Shown here piece by piece: positions 24,762-33,576 of a stretch of DNA of 64,000 nucleotides (its first letter is position 1; each line of letters opens with the position of its first letter). Made by a program: the position numbers and the translations under genes. The notes below the pieces were generated by a model. It had not been told where the DNA came from, did no database searches, and was given only the letters and a program-made list of their open reading frames with translations. Source of the DNA: DATJFQ01 sp035492775 (lineage in GTDB: Bacteria; Acidobacteriota; Vicinamibacteria; Vicinamibacterales; 2-12-FULL-66-21); contig DATJIW010000094.1 in the NCBI GenBank assembly GCA_035492775.1, forward strand, positions 1-64,000, in the 5' to 3' direction.

Positions 24762-27398
24762 ATGCGCCCAGATGAACGCGAACTGGACGACGAGATCCGC
24801 GGGCATCTGGCGCTGTCGGTCCAGGATCGCATCGAGCGCGGACAGGATCCCGCCGCTGCCAGACGCGATGCCCTGGCGGAACTCGGCTACGTTGGCGATC
24901 TGCGCGAATCGATCCGGCGGGTCTGGTACAGCCGTGCGTTCGACGCGGTAACCGCGCTCGGCCGCGATCTGCGTTTCGCACTCCGGTCGTTGTCGCGTTC
25001 ACGCGGCTTTTCGCTGACCGTCGTCCTGACGCTCGCCCTCGGCATCGGCGCGAACGCGGCGATCTTCAGCGTCGTCCGAGCCGTCCTGCTGCGGCCCCTC
25101 GTCAATCGCGACGAGGACCGGCTGATCTACATCCGTCAAAGCGCGCCGGGTATCGGTCAGGCCGACATGACGTTCTCGGTTCCCGAAGTCCAGGATTTGA
25201 CATCGCAGGCGTCGACGATCGCGGCGTTCGGCGACTTTTCGACGGTTGACTTCGCGCTCACGGGTTTGCACGAAGAGCCGCGTATCGTCCATGCGGGTGT
25301 CGTCAGCGGGTCGTTCTTCGATGTCATGGGCCTGCGCCCTGTTCTCGGACGACTGATCACCGCGCAGGACGACGGCCCGAATGCGGCCGGTGTGGCGGTC
25401 CTCACGTACCGCTTCTGGACGACGACGCTCAACAGCGACCCACACGTCGTCGGCAAGGCGATACGTCTCGGACAGAGGACGGCGACGATCGTCGGCGTGC
25501 TCGAGCCGTCGATACCGTATCCAGCCGACACCGAACTCATCGCGAACATCGTCACCAGCCCGCATCACATGGGCGCGCTGATGAGGACCAATCGCAGCCA
25601 CCGGATGACGGAACTCTTCGGGCGGCTGAAGCCGGGCGTAACCCTGGAGCAGGCGCGCGCAGACCTGACGGCGGCCCACGCCGCGATGCTGAAAGCGCAC
25701 GCCGAGTCCTACTCGGCCCGCGCGCACGTGCAGTTGTCCGTGACCAGACTTCGCGACCAGATCGTGTCGCCCGCGCGCACGGTGCTCCTGGTGCTGCTCG
25801 CCGCGGCCGCGGTGGTCTTCCTGATTGCGGTGTCGAACGTCGCGAACCTGATCCTGGCGCGGTCGGTTCGGCGTGAAGGAGAGCTGGCGATTCGAGCCGC
25901 TCTTGGCGCGGGCACCGCCGCACTGAGGCGGACGCTGCTCGCGGAAAGCCTCGTCCTCTGCTGTCTCGGTGCATTGTTCGGCGTGCTGCTGGCGCAGCCG
26001 TTCGTCACGCTGGTGGCAAGGTATGCGGCGCGGTTCTCGGTGCGGGCCGTCGGCATCACGGTGGATTCCAGCGTGGTGTGGGTCGGCGCTGCGCTTGCCC
26101 TCGCCGCGGCGCTGCTTCTGGCCTTCGTTCCCCGTCTGCCTTCGGCGAAGTCGCCCGCCGGCCTCGGCGTTCCGACGGGCAGCATCAGCATGACGCCCGC
26201 CACGCGGCGGCGCCTGCGGGTGTTTGCCACATCGCAAATCGCTTTCTCGTTCGTCCTGCTCGCGGGTGCGGGCATGCTCGTGACGACGCTCGTCCGGATG
26301 CAGGAGACACGCACCGGATACGACCTCCGCCGCGTTGTCGTGTTCGATGTTCCGCTGTCTGCACCCGCCGCGACCGATCCGAAGACGCTCGAGTTCTTCA
26401 AAGAGGCGATGCGCCGGGTCGCTCAACTTCCAGGCGTCCGCGGCGTCTCGATCGCGATGACCGCACCCTGGCGCGATGCCGGGGCGATCCCCCTGATGCA
26501 GGTCACCGCCGAAGGCTACAGCCCCGAGAACGGCGAGGAGAATCCGCACGCGAAATTCCGGATCGTCGCGCCGGGCCTGTTCGATGTCCTCGGTGTTCCG
26601 CTGATTGCCGGGCGCGACTTCAGTGATCGGGACGTGGACGGCAGCGAGCCCGTCGTGATCATCAGCGAGAGTGTGGCGCGGCGGTTCTTCGGCACCGGAG
26701 AAGCCGTGAACCGCCGGATCGTCTGGACCGATCCACTGGCCCGCATGATGGGGCCGGCGCGTCCGCAGCGAATCGTCGGCGTCGTGGCCGACGTAGACGA
26801 CGAGAACGTCGTGCCGTCGCAGACGATGGCGGTCTACCGGCCGGTGGCCCAGATGGGGATCGCCGAGCGGCTGTTCGTGCGCGTCGATGGCGATCCGCAC
26901 TCGGTCATCGCTCCGGTCACGCGCATCATCAGGGATCTCTCCCCCGAGCAGCCGGTCGAACGCGCCGCGACGCTGGAAGAAATCCGCTCCCAACTCCTGG
27001 CGCCGGAGCGTGTGAACGCCTTCGTCATCTCGGGTTTTGCCGGCATTGCGCTCCTCATCGCCGTTGTCGGCGTTGCCGGCGTGCTCGCGTTTTCGGTGAG
27101 CGCCCGTACGCGCGAGTTCGGTGTCCGGCTCGCGATCGGGTCGGATCCTCGCGACCTGCTCCGGCGTGTCCTGTCCGAAGGCGCGCGGATCGCGATCGTG
27201 GGCATTCTCGCGGGCGCGGCTGGCGGATACCTGATCGGACGGGTGGCCGCACGTTTCTTCGTAGACGCTCAGGTACCCGGCGCCTTGCCGGCGGCGGCCG
27301 CCGCTGCAGTGCTGGTTGCGGCGGCGCTGACTGTCTCACTCGTGCCGGCAGCCCGTGCGTCGCACGTCGACGTGCTCCAGGCGCTCAGAACGGAGTAG
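24762..27398 (+). CDS. Large ADOP-type permease (MacB/FtsX family)
   Basis: An 878-residue membrane protein. An N-terminal 60-residue soluble prefix (ELDDEIRGHL, ARRDALAELG) precedes two repeats of MacB-like periplasmic domain plus FtsX permease domain. Membrane helices lie near residues 85-110, 345-370, 395-420, 440-460, 495-515, and a final set near 760-870. VSNVANLILARSVRREGELAIRAALGAG is the FtsX loop; it recurs as SARTREFGVRLAIGSDP. No ATPase gene is adjacent, the reason such proteins are called orphan permeases. Co-transcribed with padR. Confidence 0.88.
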   Translation: MRPDERELDDEIRGHLALSVQDRIERGQDPAAARRDALAELGYVGDLRESIRRVWYSRAFDAVTALGRDLRFALRSLSRSRGFSLTVVLTLALGIGANAAIFSVVRAVLLRPLVNRDEDRLIYIRQSAPGIGQADMTFSVPEVQDLTSQASTIAAFGDFSTVDFALTGLHEEPRIVHAGVVSGSFFDVMGLRPVLGRLITAQDDGPNAAGVAVLTYRFWTTTLNSDPHVVGKAIRLGQRTATIVGVLEPSIPYPADTELIANIVTSPHHMGALMRTNRSHRMTELFGRLKPGVTLEQARADLTAAHAAMLKAHAESYSARAHVQLSVTRLRDQIVSPARTVLLVLLAAAAVVFLIAVSNVANLILARSVRREGELAIRAALGAGTAALRRTLLAESLVLCCLGALFGVLLAQPFVTLVARYAARFSVRAVGITVDSSVVWVGAALALAAALLLAFVPRLPSAKSPAGLGVPTGSISMTPATRRRLRVFATSQIAFSFVLLAGAGMLVTTLVRMQETRTGYDLRRVVVFDVPLSAPAATDPKTLEFFKEAMRRVAQLPGVRGVSIAMTAPWRDAGAIPLMQVTAEGYSPENGEENPHAKFRIVAPGLFDVLGVPLIAGRDFSDRDVDGSEPVVIISESVARRFFGTGEAVNRRIVWTDPLARMMGPARPQRIVGVVADVDDENVVPSQTMAVYRPVAQMGIAERLFVRVDGDPHSVIAPVTRIIRDLSPEQPVERAATLEEIRSQLLAPERVNAFVISGFAGIALLIAVVGVAGVLAFSVSARTREFGVRLAIGSDPRDLLRRVLSEGARIAIVGILAGAAGGYLIGRVAARFFVDAQVPGALPAAAAAAVLVAAALTVSLVPAARASHVDVLQALRTE

Positions 27399-27459
27399 CA
27401 GGTCCTGACGCTGAACACGAACGCGCGCGTCAGCGCGGAGTGACCTGTCGCTGCCGCGT

Positions 27460-29859
27460 CTACTGACCGCGCAGAGCCGCGCTCGGATCGATGCGGCTGG
27501 CGCGGCGGGCGGGCCACCACGCCGCCTGTACTGCGATCACGGCGAGCAGCGCCGCAGTGCCGCCGAACGTCAGCGGGTCGACCGGCGATACGCCGAACAA
27601 GATCGTCGTAAGAGCGCGGCCCACGAGTACCGCTCCGATCGAACCGGCGACGATGCCAATTGCCGCCAATCGCACGCCTTCGCGCAGCACGCCGGTGACG
27701 AGTTGCGTTGGCGTCGATCCCAGCGCCATGCGCACGGCGAACTCACGCGTCCGGGTCGCGACTGCGTACGCCGCCACACTGTATACGCCGAGCGCCGCAA
27801 GCACGCCGGCGATGGCCGCGAAGAAACCCACGAGCAGCATATTGAATTTCGGGCTGACCAGGCGCCGAGCGAACCGCTCGTCCAGCGTCATGATGGCGTT
27901 CAGCTGAATATCGGGATTCACAGCGGCGACTCGCGAGCGCAACAGCTGCTGAGCCGGGGCGCTGGTACCACCAGTGCGCAGAATGAGGTACGCGGCGCCG
28001 CGGGGGTACTGCTGGATCGGCCAGTAGATCTCCGGCGGGGTGGCAGCGTTCGGCTCCAACGGACTGGTATCAGCGACGATGCCGACGATCGTTGCTGGGT
28101 GCTGCTCGACGACAACCTGCTGCCCGATCGCATCCTTCCCCGGAAACGCCCTGTCCGCGAGGGCCTGGTTGACGACCGCGACTGGCGGAGCGCTCGCCGT
28201 GTCCGCTGGAGAGAACGCGCGGCCTTTGCGGATGGGAACTCCAAGCGTGGAAAAGTAGTGGGCATCGATATCGAACCAATTCACGTTGGCGAGGCCTGTC
28301 CCCGGCACTCCCGATCGTCCCACCACCTTCAGCTCGCCGGATTCTTCGCCTCCGAACAGAGGCCCAGCCGACCCGAGTGCCGCGGATTGGATTCCGGGCA
28401 GGGTGGCTACGGCTTCGCGAACCCGTTCCATCATTGTTATCGTGGCCTGGGGATCATGTGCGTTCGGAGGCAGCATCCATGTCGTCGAAAGATTCGACCT
28501 CTCAAAACCGGGGTTCCAGCTGGCGAAACGCACGAAGGTGCGCGCGAGCAGTCCGGCACCAAAGAGCAGCATCAGCGCAAACGCCAGCTGCGCCGCCGTC
28601 AATGCGGAGCGAGTTCGCACGTCGGCCGCGGTGCTGCCGCGAAGCCCCTTCAGCGTCGCCGTGACGTCGGCATTCCAGGCCCGCCTCGCCGGGGCGATAC
28701 CGAACACGATCGAAATCGCCGCGACAAGAACGAAAGTGAAGAGAACGACTGGCCAGTCGAGAGTGACTTCCGATAGACGCGGCGTGTCAGCCGGCGCGAT
28801 CAACACGAACAGCCTCGTCGCCCAGGCGCCGATGAGCAACCCGGCGGCCCCGCCGGCCAGCGACATCAGCGCGCTTTCTGTGAGCAACTGTGTGACGAGA
28901 CGGCGGCGTCCTGCACCGACTGCCGTGCGCACCGCCAGTTCCGCCGCCCGCGCGGTCGTGCGGACGAGGAGGAGTCCGGCCACATTGACGCAAGCAATGA
29001 GGAGGACCAGCGCTGCCATTCCGAGGAACAGCCATAACGTCGCCGAGTAGTCGCCGACGAGGTGTTCACGGAAGTCGATCGACTGAAATCCCCAGTCCTT
29101 GTTCGATTCGGGGTAGGCGGCCGCCAGTTGCGCGCGGATCACGGCCATCTCCGACATGAACTGTGTGCGGGTCACGCCGGGTGCCAGCCGCCCGATCGCC
29201 ACGAATCCGCGCCAGCTGCGTTTCGTGACGTCGTCGATGCTCGCCGTGAGCGGTTTCCACACGTCGACGTCGGCGAACGTATCCGGCAGCCAGACGCGGG
29301 CTGGAAGCACGCCAATTACGGTGAAGGGTGTGCGGTCGAGGACGATGGACCGCCCGACCGCAGCCGGATCGCTGCCGAGATGTTCCACCCAGAATGTGTG
29401 GCTGATGATCGCGACGTGGTTCGCGCCCGTTTCAAGATCCCTCTCTTCCAATCTTCGACCGAGCGACGGCTTCACCTGGAGCACGTCGAAGAATCCTGGC
29501 GATGCGATGCCGCCCCTGACGCCGTAACTCACGGCCCCATCGCGCGCGACGAACGATTCGTTCCGTGCGACACCCGCGTTCTCGAGCGTCCGAGCCTGGC
29601 GACGCCAGTCTTCAACGTTCGCCGGCGAGGAACCGCACCAACCGGCGGGGAGGGAAGGGTTCGTTTCGCACAGTGAGACCACGCGAGACGAACCGCCGAA
29701 GGGCAGCGGTTGAAGGACGATGCTGTGCAGCGTCGCGAACACTGCCGTGATCGCACCGATTGCGAGCGCGATCGTCGCCATGACCGGCAAGGTGAAGCCG
29801 GGTGCCTTGACGAGCATCCGGGTGGTGTAGCGGATATCGGTCCTGATGTCTTCGAGCAT
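27460..29859 (-). CDS. Second ADOP-type permease without N-terminal prefix
   Basis: A 799-residue relative of the neighbouring permease, beginning directly with DIRYTTRMLVKAPGFTLPVM, so it lacks the 60-residue soluble prefix. It has the same plan: membrane helix, MacB-like domain, FtsX domain with CVNVAGLLLVRTTARAAELAVRTAVGAG (two parts, in sequence), a second MacB-like region, and a final helix bundle with TRTREFAVRMALGSTP. It is convergent with the first copy, with 61 bp between stops. No PadR gene is attached. Its start faces the pheA leader promoter. Confidence 0.86.
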   Translation of the reverse strand: MLEDIRTDIRYTTRMLVKAPGFTLPVMATIALAIGAITAVFATLHSIVLQPLPFGGSSRVVSLCETNPSLPAGWCGSSPANVEDWRRQARTLENAGVARNESFVARDGAVSYGVRGGIASPGFFDVLQVKPSLGRRLEERDLETGANHVAIISHTFWVEHLGSDPAAVGRSIVLDRTPFTVIGVLPARVWLPDTFADVDVWKPLTASIDDVTKRSWRGFVAIGRLAPGVTRTQFMSEMAVIRAQLAAAYPESNKDWGFQSIDFREHLVGDYSATLWLFLGMAALVLLIACVNVAGLLLVRTTARAAELAVRTAVGAGRRRLVTQLLTESALMSLAGGAAGLLIGAWATRLFVLIAPADTPRLSEVTLDWPVVLFTFVLVAAISIVFGIAPARRAWNADVTATLKGLRGSTAADVRTRSALTAAQLAFALMLLFGAGLLARTFVRFASWNPGFERSNLSTTWMLPPNAHDPQATITMMERVREAVATLPGIQSAALGSAGPLFGGEESGELKVVGRSGVPGTGLANVNWFDIDAHYFSTLGVPIRKGRAFSPADTASAPPVAVVNQALADRAFPGKDAIGQQVVVEQHPATIVGIVADTSPLEPNAATPPEIYWPIQQYPRGAAYLILRTGGTSAPAQQLLRSRVAAVNPDIQLNAIMTLDERFARRLVSPKFNMLLVGFFAAIAGVLAALGVYSVAAYAVATRTREFAVRMALGSTPTQLVTGVLREGVRLAAIGIVAGSIGAVLVGRALTTILFGVSPVDPLTFGGTAALLAVIAVQAAWWPARRASRIDPSAALRGQ

Positions 29860-29924
29860 GGCCGCCTGTCTTTCCCCTGATGCGCACGAACCGTTCGATT
29901 GCTGTTGGCGCGAGTGCCCGCCGC

Positions 29925-29954
29925 TTGACTCGACTGCCCCGCCTTCCTTAGGCT
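29925..29954 (+). promoter_or_regulatory. Predicted promoter of the pheA leader
   Basis: -35 TTGACT (29925-29930), an 18-base spacer, and -10 TAGGCT (29949-29954). The predicted start of transcription, about 29961, is two bases before the leader ATG at 29963, so the leader message would be leaderless. Confidence 0.55.
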
Positions 29955-29962
29955 ATCCGTGC

Positions 29963-30076
29963 ATGTCAGGACAGGTCCGCGCCGTACTAGTCTTATCCGG
30001 GTCGCGACGGCCCGCGTCTGGGCGTGTGCTGTTTTGCGCCGCTTTCTCCTTTACCTCCTCGAACGAGGCGGGCTGA
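29963..30076 (+). CDS. Putative pheA leader peptide
   Basis: A 37-codon ORF whose last third is LFCAAFSFTSSNEAG: three Phe codons (30032-30034 TTT, 30044-30046 TTC, 30050-30052 TTT) within seven codons. A GTG at 30026 gives an alternative 16-residue leader (MLFCAAFSFTSSNEAG). The stop TGA at 30074-30076 overlaps the 5' arm of the downstream antiterminator. It has no cellular role beyond sensing charged tRNA-Phe, by analogy with PheL. Confidence 0.6.
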   Translation: MSGQVRAVLVLSGSRRPASGRVLFCAAFSFTSSNEAG

Positions 30077-30136
30077 GCGGCATCCGACGATCGTCGCCAT
30101 TCATGAGCCCGCCTCCGAAGGGAGCGCGGGCTTTTT
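30008..30136 (+). promoter_or_regulatory. Ribosome-mediated attenuator of pheA (strands 1-4)
   Basis: Four segments can pair in alternative ways. Strand 1 (30008-30015) pairs with strand 2 (30068-30075). Strand 2, GAGGCGGGCT (30065-30074), pairs perfectly over 10 bp with strand 3, AGCCCGCCTC (30106-30115), as an antiterminator. Strand 3 instead pairs with strand 4 (30121-30132) as the terminator. The last Phe codon is 12 bases before strand 2, and the leader stop lies on strand 2. This is the geometry of a classical amino-acid attenuator. An inner palindrome CGACGATCGTCG lies between strands 2 and 3. Confidence 0.7.
30106..30136 (+). terminator. Intrinsic terminator of the pheA attenuator
   Basis: Stem AGCCCGCCTCC (30106-30116) with GGAGCGCGGGCT (30121-30132): 11 pairs with one bulged base, a GAAG loop, then five T (30132-30136). 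It lies 22 bases before the pheA ATG, and is the clearest intrinsic terminator in the window. Confidence 0.75.
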
Positions 30137-30157
30137 CGTTTCCATGGGGAAAAATTC

Positions 30158-31012
30158 ATGTCCACTGCTGACGAACGAGGCACACCGTACGATGCCTGTT
30201 ACCAGGGACGCCCCGGCGCCTACAGTGAGTCGGCGGCGCGCAGCCTCCTCGGCGCCGCTGCCGCCCTTCTGCCGTGCGACACGCTTGAGGACACCTTCGA
30301 CGCGCTCGCGAGCCGCCGCGCGACGCACGCCGTGGTGCCCGTCGAAAACACGCTCGCCGGAACGGTCACCAAGACCTACGATCTGCTTCTCGAACACGAC
30401 CTGCGCGTCGTCGGCGAACACGTCCAGCATATCGACCACGTGCTCATCGGCCGTCGCGGAGCCACGATCGAGGGGCTGCGACGAACGCTGTCCCATCCGG
30501 TGGCGCTGGCGCAATGCGAACTGTTCTTCCGCCGTCATCCACAGATCGTGCCGGTGCCCGTTTTCGACACGGCTGGCGCTGTACCGCTGGCACTCGAAGA
30601 CGTCGACGGTGCTACGGCGGCTGTCGCGAGCCGCGACGCCGCCCGCCTGTACGACGGCGCCATCCTGAGCGAGCACCTGCAGGATCATCCGGAGAATTTC
30701 ACGCGATTCCTGCTCTTGCGCGCGGATCGAGCCGCGGCCGAGGCCGTCCATCCTTCGAAAACCATCATTGCGCTGCGCCTCAGCAACGCGCCCGGAGCCC
30801 TGTGGGCGGCACTCGAGCCGTTTGCAAGGGAAGGGATTAACCTCACGAAAATCGAGAGCCGCCCGGTTGCCGGCCGGCCGTTTGAATACGCGTTCATCCT
30901 GGAATTCCAGAACGACCGCGCAAGCGCGGCGGTCGCGGTCGTACTTCAGGAGCTCGAACAGCGGACGAGGTGGATGCGCGTGGTGGGCACGTTCCCTGCG
31001 CCGCACGCCTGA
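30158..31012 (+). CDS. pheA: Prephenate dehydratase with ACT domain
   Basis: A 284-residue enzyme converting prephenate to phenylpyruvate for phenylalanine. It is monofunctional, with no chorismate mutase domain. YQGRPGAYSESAA starts the dehydratase domain, VVPVENTLAGTV carries the substrate-binding segment, and NFTRFLLL is the catalytic Thr-Arg-Phe motif (about residue 186). The ACT domain (about 200-284) has GALWAALEPFAREGINLTKI (Phe-binding GAL) and ESRP. The attenuator upstream adds transcriptional control to the expected feedback inhibition. Confidence 0.95.
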   Translation: MSTADERGTPYDACYQGRPGAYSESAARSLLGAAAALLPCDTLEDTFDALASRRATHAVVPVENTLAGTVTKTYDLLLEHDLRVVGEHVQHIDHVLIGRRGATIEGLRRTLSHPVALAQCELFFRRHPQIVPVPVFDTAGAVPLALEDVDGATAAVASRDAARLYDGAILSEHLQDHPENFTRFLLLRADRAAAEAVHPSKTIIALRLSNAPGALWAALEPFAREGINLTKIESRPVAGRPFEYAFILEFQNDRASAAVAVVLQELEQRTRWMRVVGTFPAPHA

Positions 31013-31165
31013 TGGAACCGGGGGCAGGTATTGTGCACGTACGACAATGACGCGAACTCGCCGGTCATTCCATCGAAAGCCAGCCGCGTCACCCGCCCGC
31101 GTGATCCCCACGGATGAAGAAATTCATGATCGCGCGGCGGCCTTTCCGCTGGCGCATTCGAACAA

Positions 31166-33532
31166 ATGCTCATGCCGATTGATCAGGAACGTCTTTCTCG
31201 CATCGACGCGTATTGGCGGGCGGCGAACTACCTGTCCGTCGGCCAGATTTACCTGCTCGACAATCCGCTGCTGCGCGAGCCGCTGCTGCCCGGGCACATC
31301 AAGCCCCGCCTCCTCGGACATTGGGGAACCACGCCGGGGCAGAATTTCGTGTATGCGCATCTGAACCGCGCGATCGTCGACTACGACCTCGACATGATCT
31401 TCATTTCCGGGCCGGGCCATGGCGGCCCGGCGGTCGTGGCGAACACGTACCTCGAAGGCAGTTACAGCGAGATCTATCCGTCAATCAGCGAAGACGAAGC
31501 AGGGCTGAAGGCGCTGTTTCGCCAGTTCTCCTTCCCCGGCGGCATCCCCAGTCACGCGGCGCCGGAGACGCCGGGCAGCATCCACGAAGGAGGAGAACTC
31601 GGGTATTCCCTGAGCCACGCGTTCGGGGCTGTGTTCGACAACCCCAATCTGATTGCAGCGTGCGTCGTCGGCGATGGCGAGGCGGAAACCGGTCCGCTGG
31701 CCACCGCCTGGCATTCGAACAAGTTCCTCAGTCCGGTCACCGACGGCGTCGTCCTGCCGATTCTTCACCTGAACGGCTACAAGATTGCGAATCCGACCGT
31801 ACTCGCGCGGATCCCCCGCGCGACGCTCGCGCAGCTTCTCCGCGGATATGGATGGGCGCCCCAGTTCGTGGAAGGTGATGATCCGGCCGCGATGCACCGG
31901 CTGATGGCGGAGACGCTCGACCTCGCGATCGCAGAGATCCGAGGCATCCAGAGCGCCGCGCGCGGAACGCGTACGGCACACGTCGCCGAGTGGCCGATGA
32001 TCGTCCTCGCCAGTCCGAAGGGGTGGACGGGTCCCAAGGTGGTCGACGGGCAGCAGATCGAAGGTACATTCCGGTCGCACCAGGTGCCGCTCGCCGACCC
32101 CAAGCACAACCCGGAGCACCTCCGCATTCTCGACCAGTGGCTGCGCAGCTATCGTCCCGAGCAACTTTTCGATGGCGAGGGGCGATTCAGGCGGGAGCTG
32201 GCGGCAGAAGCCCCGCGCGGGGAGCGCCGCATGGGCGCCAACCCGCACGCAAACGGCGGCATTCTCCTGCGCGATCTCGTGCTGCCGGATTTCCGCGGTT
32301 ACGCCGTTGCCGTTGTCGAACCTGGCCGCGTGGACGGCGAGGACACCCGCGTTCTCGGACATTTTCTGCGCGACGTCATCTCGATGAACGCGGAACACCG
32401 CAACTTCAGGATCTTCGGACCCGACGAAACCGTATCGAACCGGCTCGATGCGGTGTTCGAGGCGACCGCCCGCCAGTGGCAGGCCGAGCTCGAGCCCGTC
32501 GACGAATGGCTCGCCCGCGACGGGCGCGTCATGGAGATGCTCAGCGAGCACCAATGTCAGGGCTGGCTCGAGGGCTATCTGCTGACCGGCCGCCACGGCC
32601 TGTTCAACACCTACGAAGCCTTCACGCACATCGTCGATTCGATGTTCAACCAGCATGCGAAATGGCTGAAGGTGACGCGCCGGCTGCCCTGGCGCCGACC
32701 TATCGCGTCATTCAACTATCTTCTGGCCAGCCACGTCTGGCGGCAGGACCACAACGGGTTCACGCATCAGGATCCAGGCTTCATCGATCACGCCGTCAAC
32801 AAGAAGGCCGAGATCGTCCGCGTGTATCTACCGCCCGACGCGAACTGTCTGTTGAGCGTGATGGATCACTGTCTGCGCAGCCGGAACTACGTGAACATCG
32901 TCGTCGCCGGCAAACACGCGGCGCCGCAGTGGCTGTCCATGGACGCCGCCGTCAGGCATTGCACGGAAGGGATTGGGATCTGGCCCTGGGCCAGCAACGA
33001 TCGCGGTGGGGAGCCCGACATCGTGATGGCCGCCGCCGGGGATGTGCCGACGCTCGAGATGCTTGCGGCCATTGCGCTGCTGCGGGAGCAGTTGCCGGCG
33101 GTGAAGATCAGATTCGTGAACGTCGTTGATTTGATGAAGCTGCAGCCGGCGAGCGAGCATCCTCACGGACTGAGCGACACTGATTTCGATCAGCTGTTCA
33201 CGAAAGAGAAACCAATCATTTTCGCCTATCACGGCTATCCATGGCTGATTCACCGGCTCACGTATCGCCGCACCAACCACGACAACCTGCACGTGCGCGG
33301 ATACAAGGAAGAGGGCACGATTACGACGCCCTTCGACATGGCGGTCCTGAACGACATGGACCGTTTCCATCTCGCCGCCGACGCGATCGATCGTCTGCCA
33401 CAGCTCGGCGCGAGCGCGGCATACGCGAAGCAGATGCTTGCCGACCAGTTGACGGAGCATCGGCGATACATCCGTGAGCACGGACAGGATATGCCCTCGA
33501 TTCGCAACTGGCGGTGGAACAGCCTCCGGTGA
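31166..33532 (+). CDS. xfp: Xylulose-5-phosphate/fructose-6-phosphate phosphoketolase
   Basis: A 788-residue thiamine-diphosphate enzyme that cleaves xylulose 5-P or fructose 6-P with phosphate to acetyl phosphate plus glyceraldehyde 3-P or erythrose 4-P. SGPGHGGPAVVANTYLEG, FSFPGGIPSHAAPETPGS, and the thiamine motif VVGDGEAETGP are intact, as is NGYKIANPTV. Full family length. It starts 153 bases after pheA, with no terminator seen between, so it may share the pheA transcript. An ATG six bases later is also possible. Confidence 0.96.
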   Translation: MLMPIDQERLSRIDAYWRAANYLSVGQIYLLDNPLLREPLLPGHIKPRLLGHWGTTPGQNFVYAHLNRAIVDYDLDMIFISGPGHGGPAVVANTYLEGSYSEIYPSISEDEAGLKALFRQFSFPGGIPSHAAPETPGSIHEGGELGYSLSHAFGAVFDNPNLIAACVVGDGEAETGPLATAWHSNKFLSPVTDGVVLPILHLNGYKIANPTVLARIPRATLAQLLRGYGWAPQFVEGDDPAAMHRLMAETLDLAIAEIRGIQSAARGTRTAHVAEWPMIVLASPKGWTGPKVVDGQQIEGTFRSHQVPLADPKHNPEHLRILDQWLRSYRPEQLFDGEGRFRRELAAEAPRGERRMGANPHANGGILLRDLVLPDFRGYAVAVVEPGRVDGEDTRVLGHFLRDVISMNAEHRNFRIFGPDETVSNRLDAVFEATARQWQAELEPVDEWLARDGRVMEMLSEHQCQGWLEGYLLTGRHGLFNTYEAFTHIVDSMFNQHAKWLKVTRRLPWRRPIASFNYLLASHVWRQDHNGFTHQDPGFIDHAVNKKAEIVRVYLPPDANCLLSVMDHCLRSRNYVNIVVAGKHAAPQWLSMDAAVRHCTEGIGIWPWASNDRGGEPDIVMAAAGDVPTLEMLAAIALLREQLPAVKIRFVNVVDLMKLQPASEHPHGLSDTDFDQLFTKEKPIIFAYHGYPWLIHRLTYRRTNHDNLHVRGYKEEGTITTPFDMAVLNDMDRFHLAADAIDRLPQLGASAAYAKQMLADQLTEHRRYIREHGQDMPSIRNWRWNSLR

Positions 33533-33576
33533 ACGTGCGGTGACGCGCGCGGGATCGATTCCGGTACACTTCGGCC

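Noticed and set aside
24999..26993. 664-codon open frame antisense to the ADOP permease
   Set aside because: Composition is that of a GC-rich shadow frame (Arg/His/Gly/Asp-rich), with no motif; the sense strand encodes a recognisable FtsX protein.
27405..27433. Inverted repeat CTGACGC/GCGTCAG between the convergent permease genes
   Set aside because: Only seven pairs, a 15-base loop and no T-tract, so not supported as a terminator.
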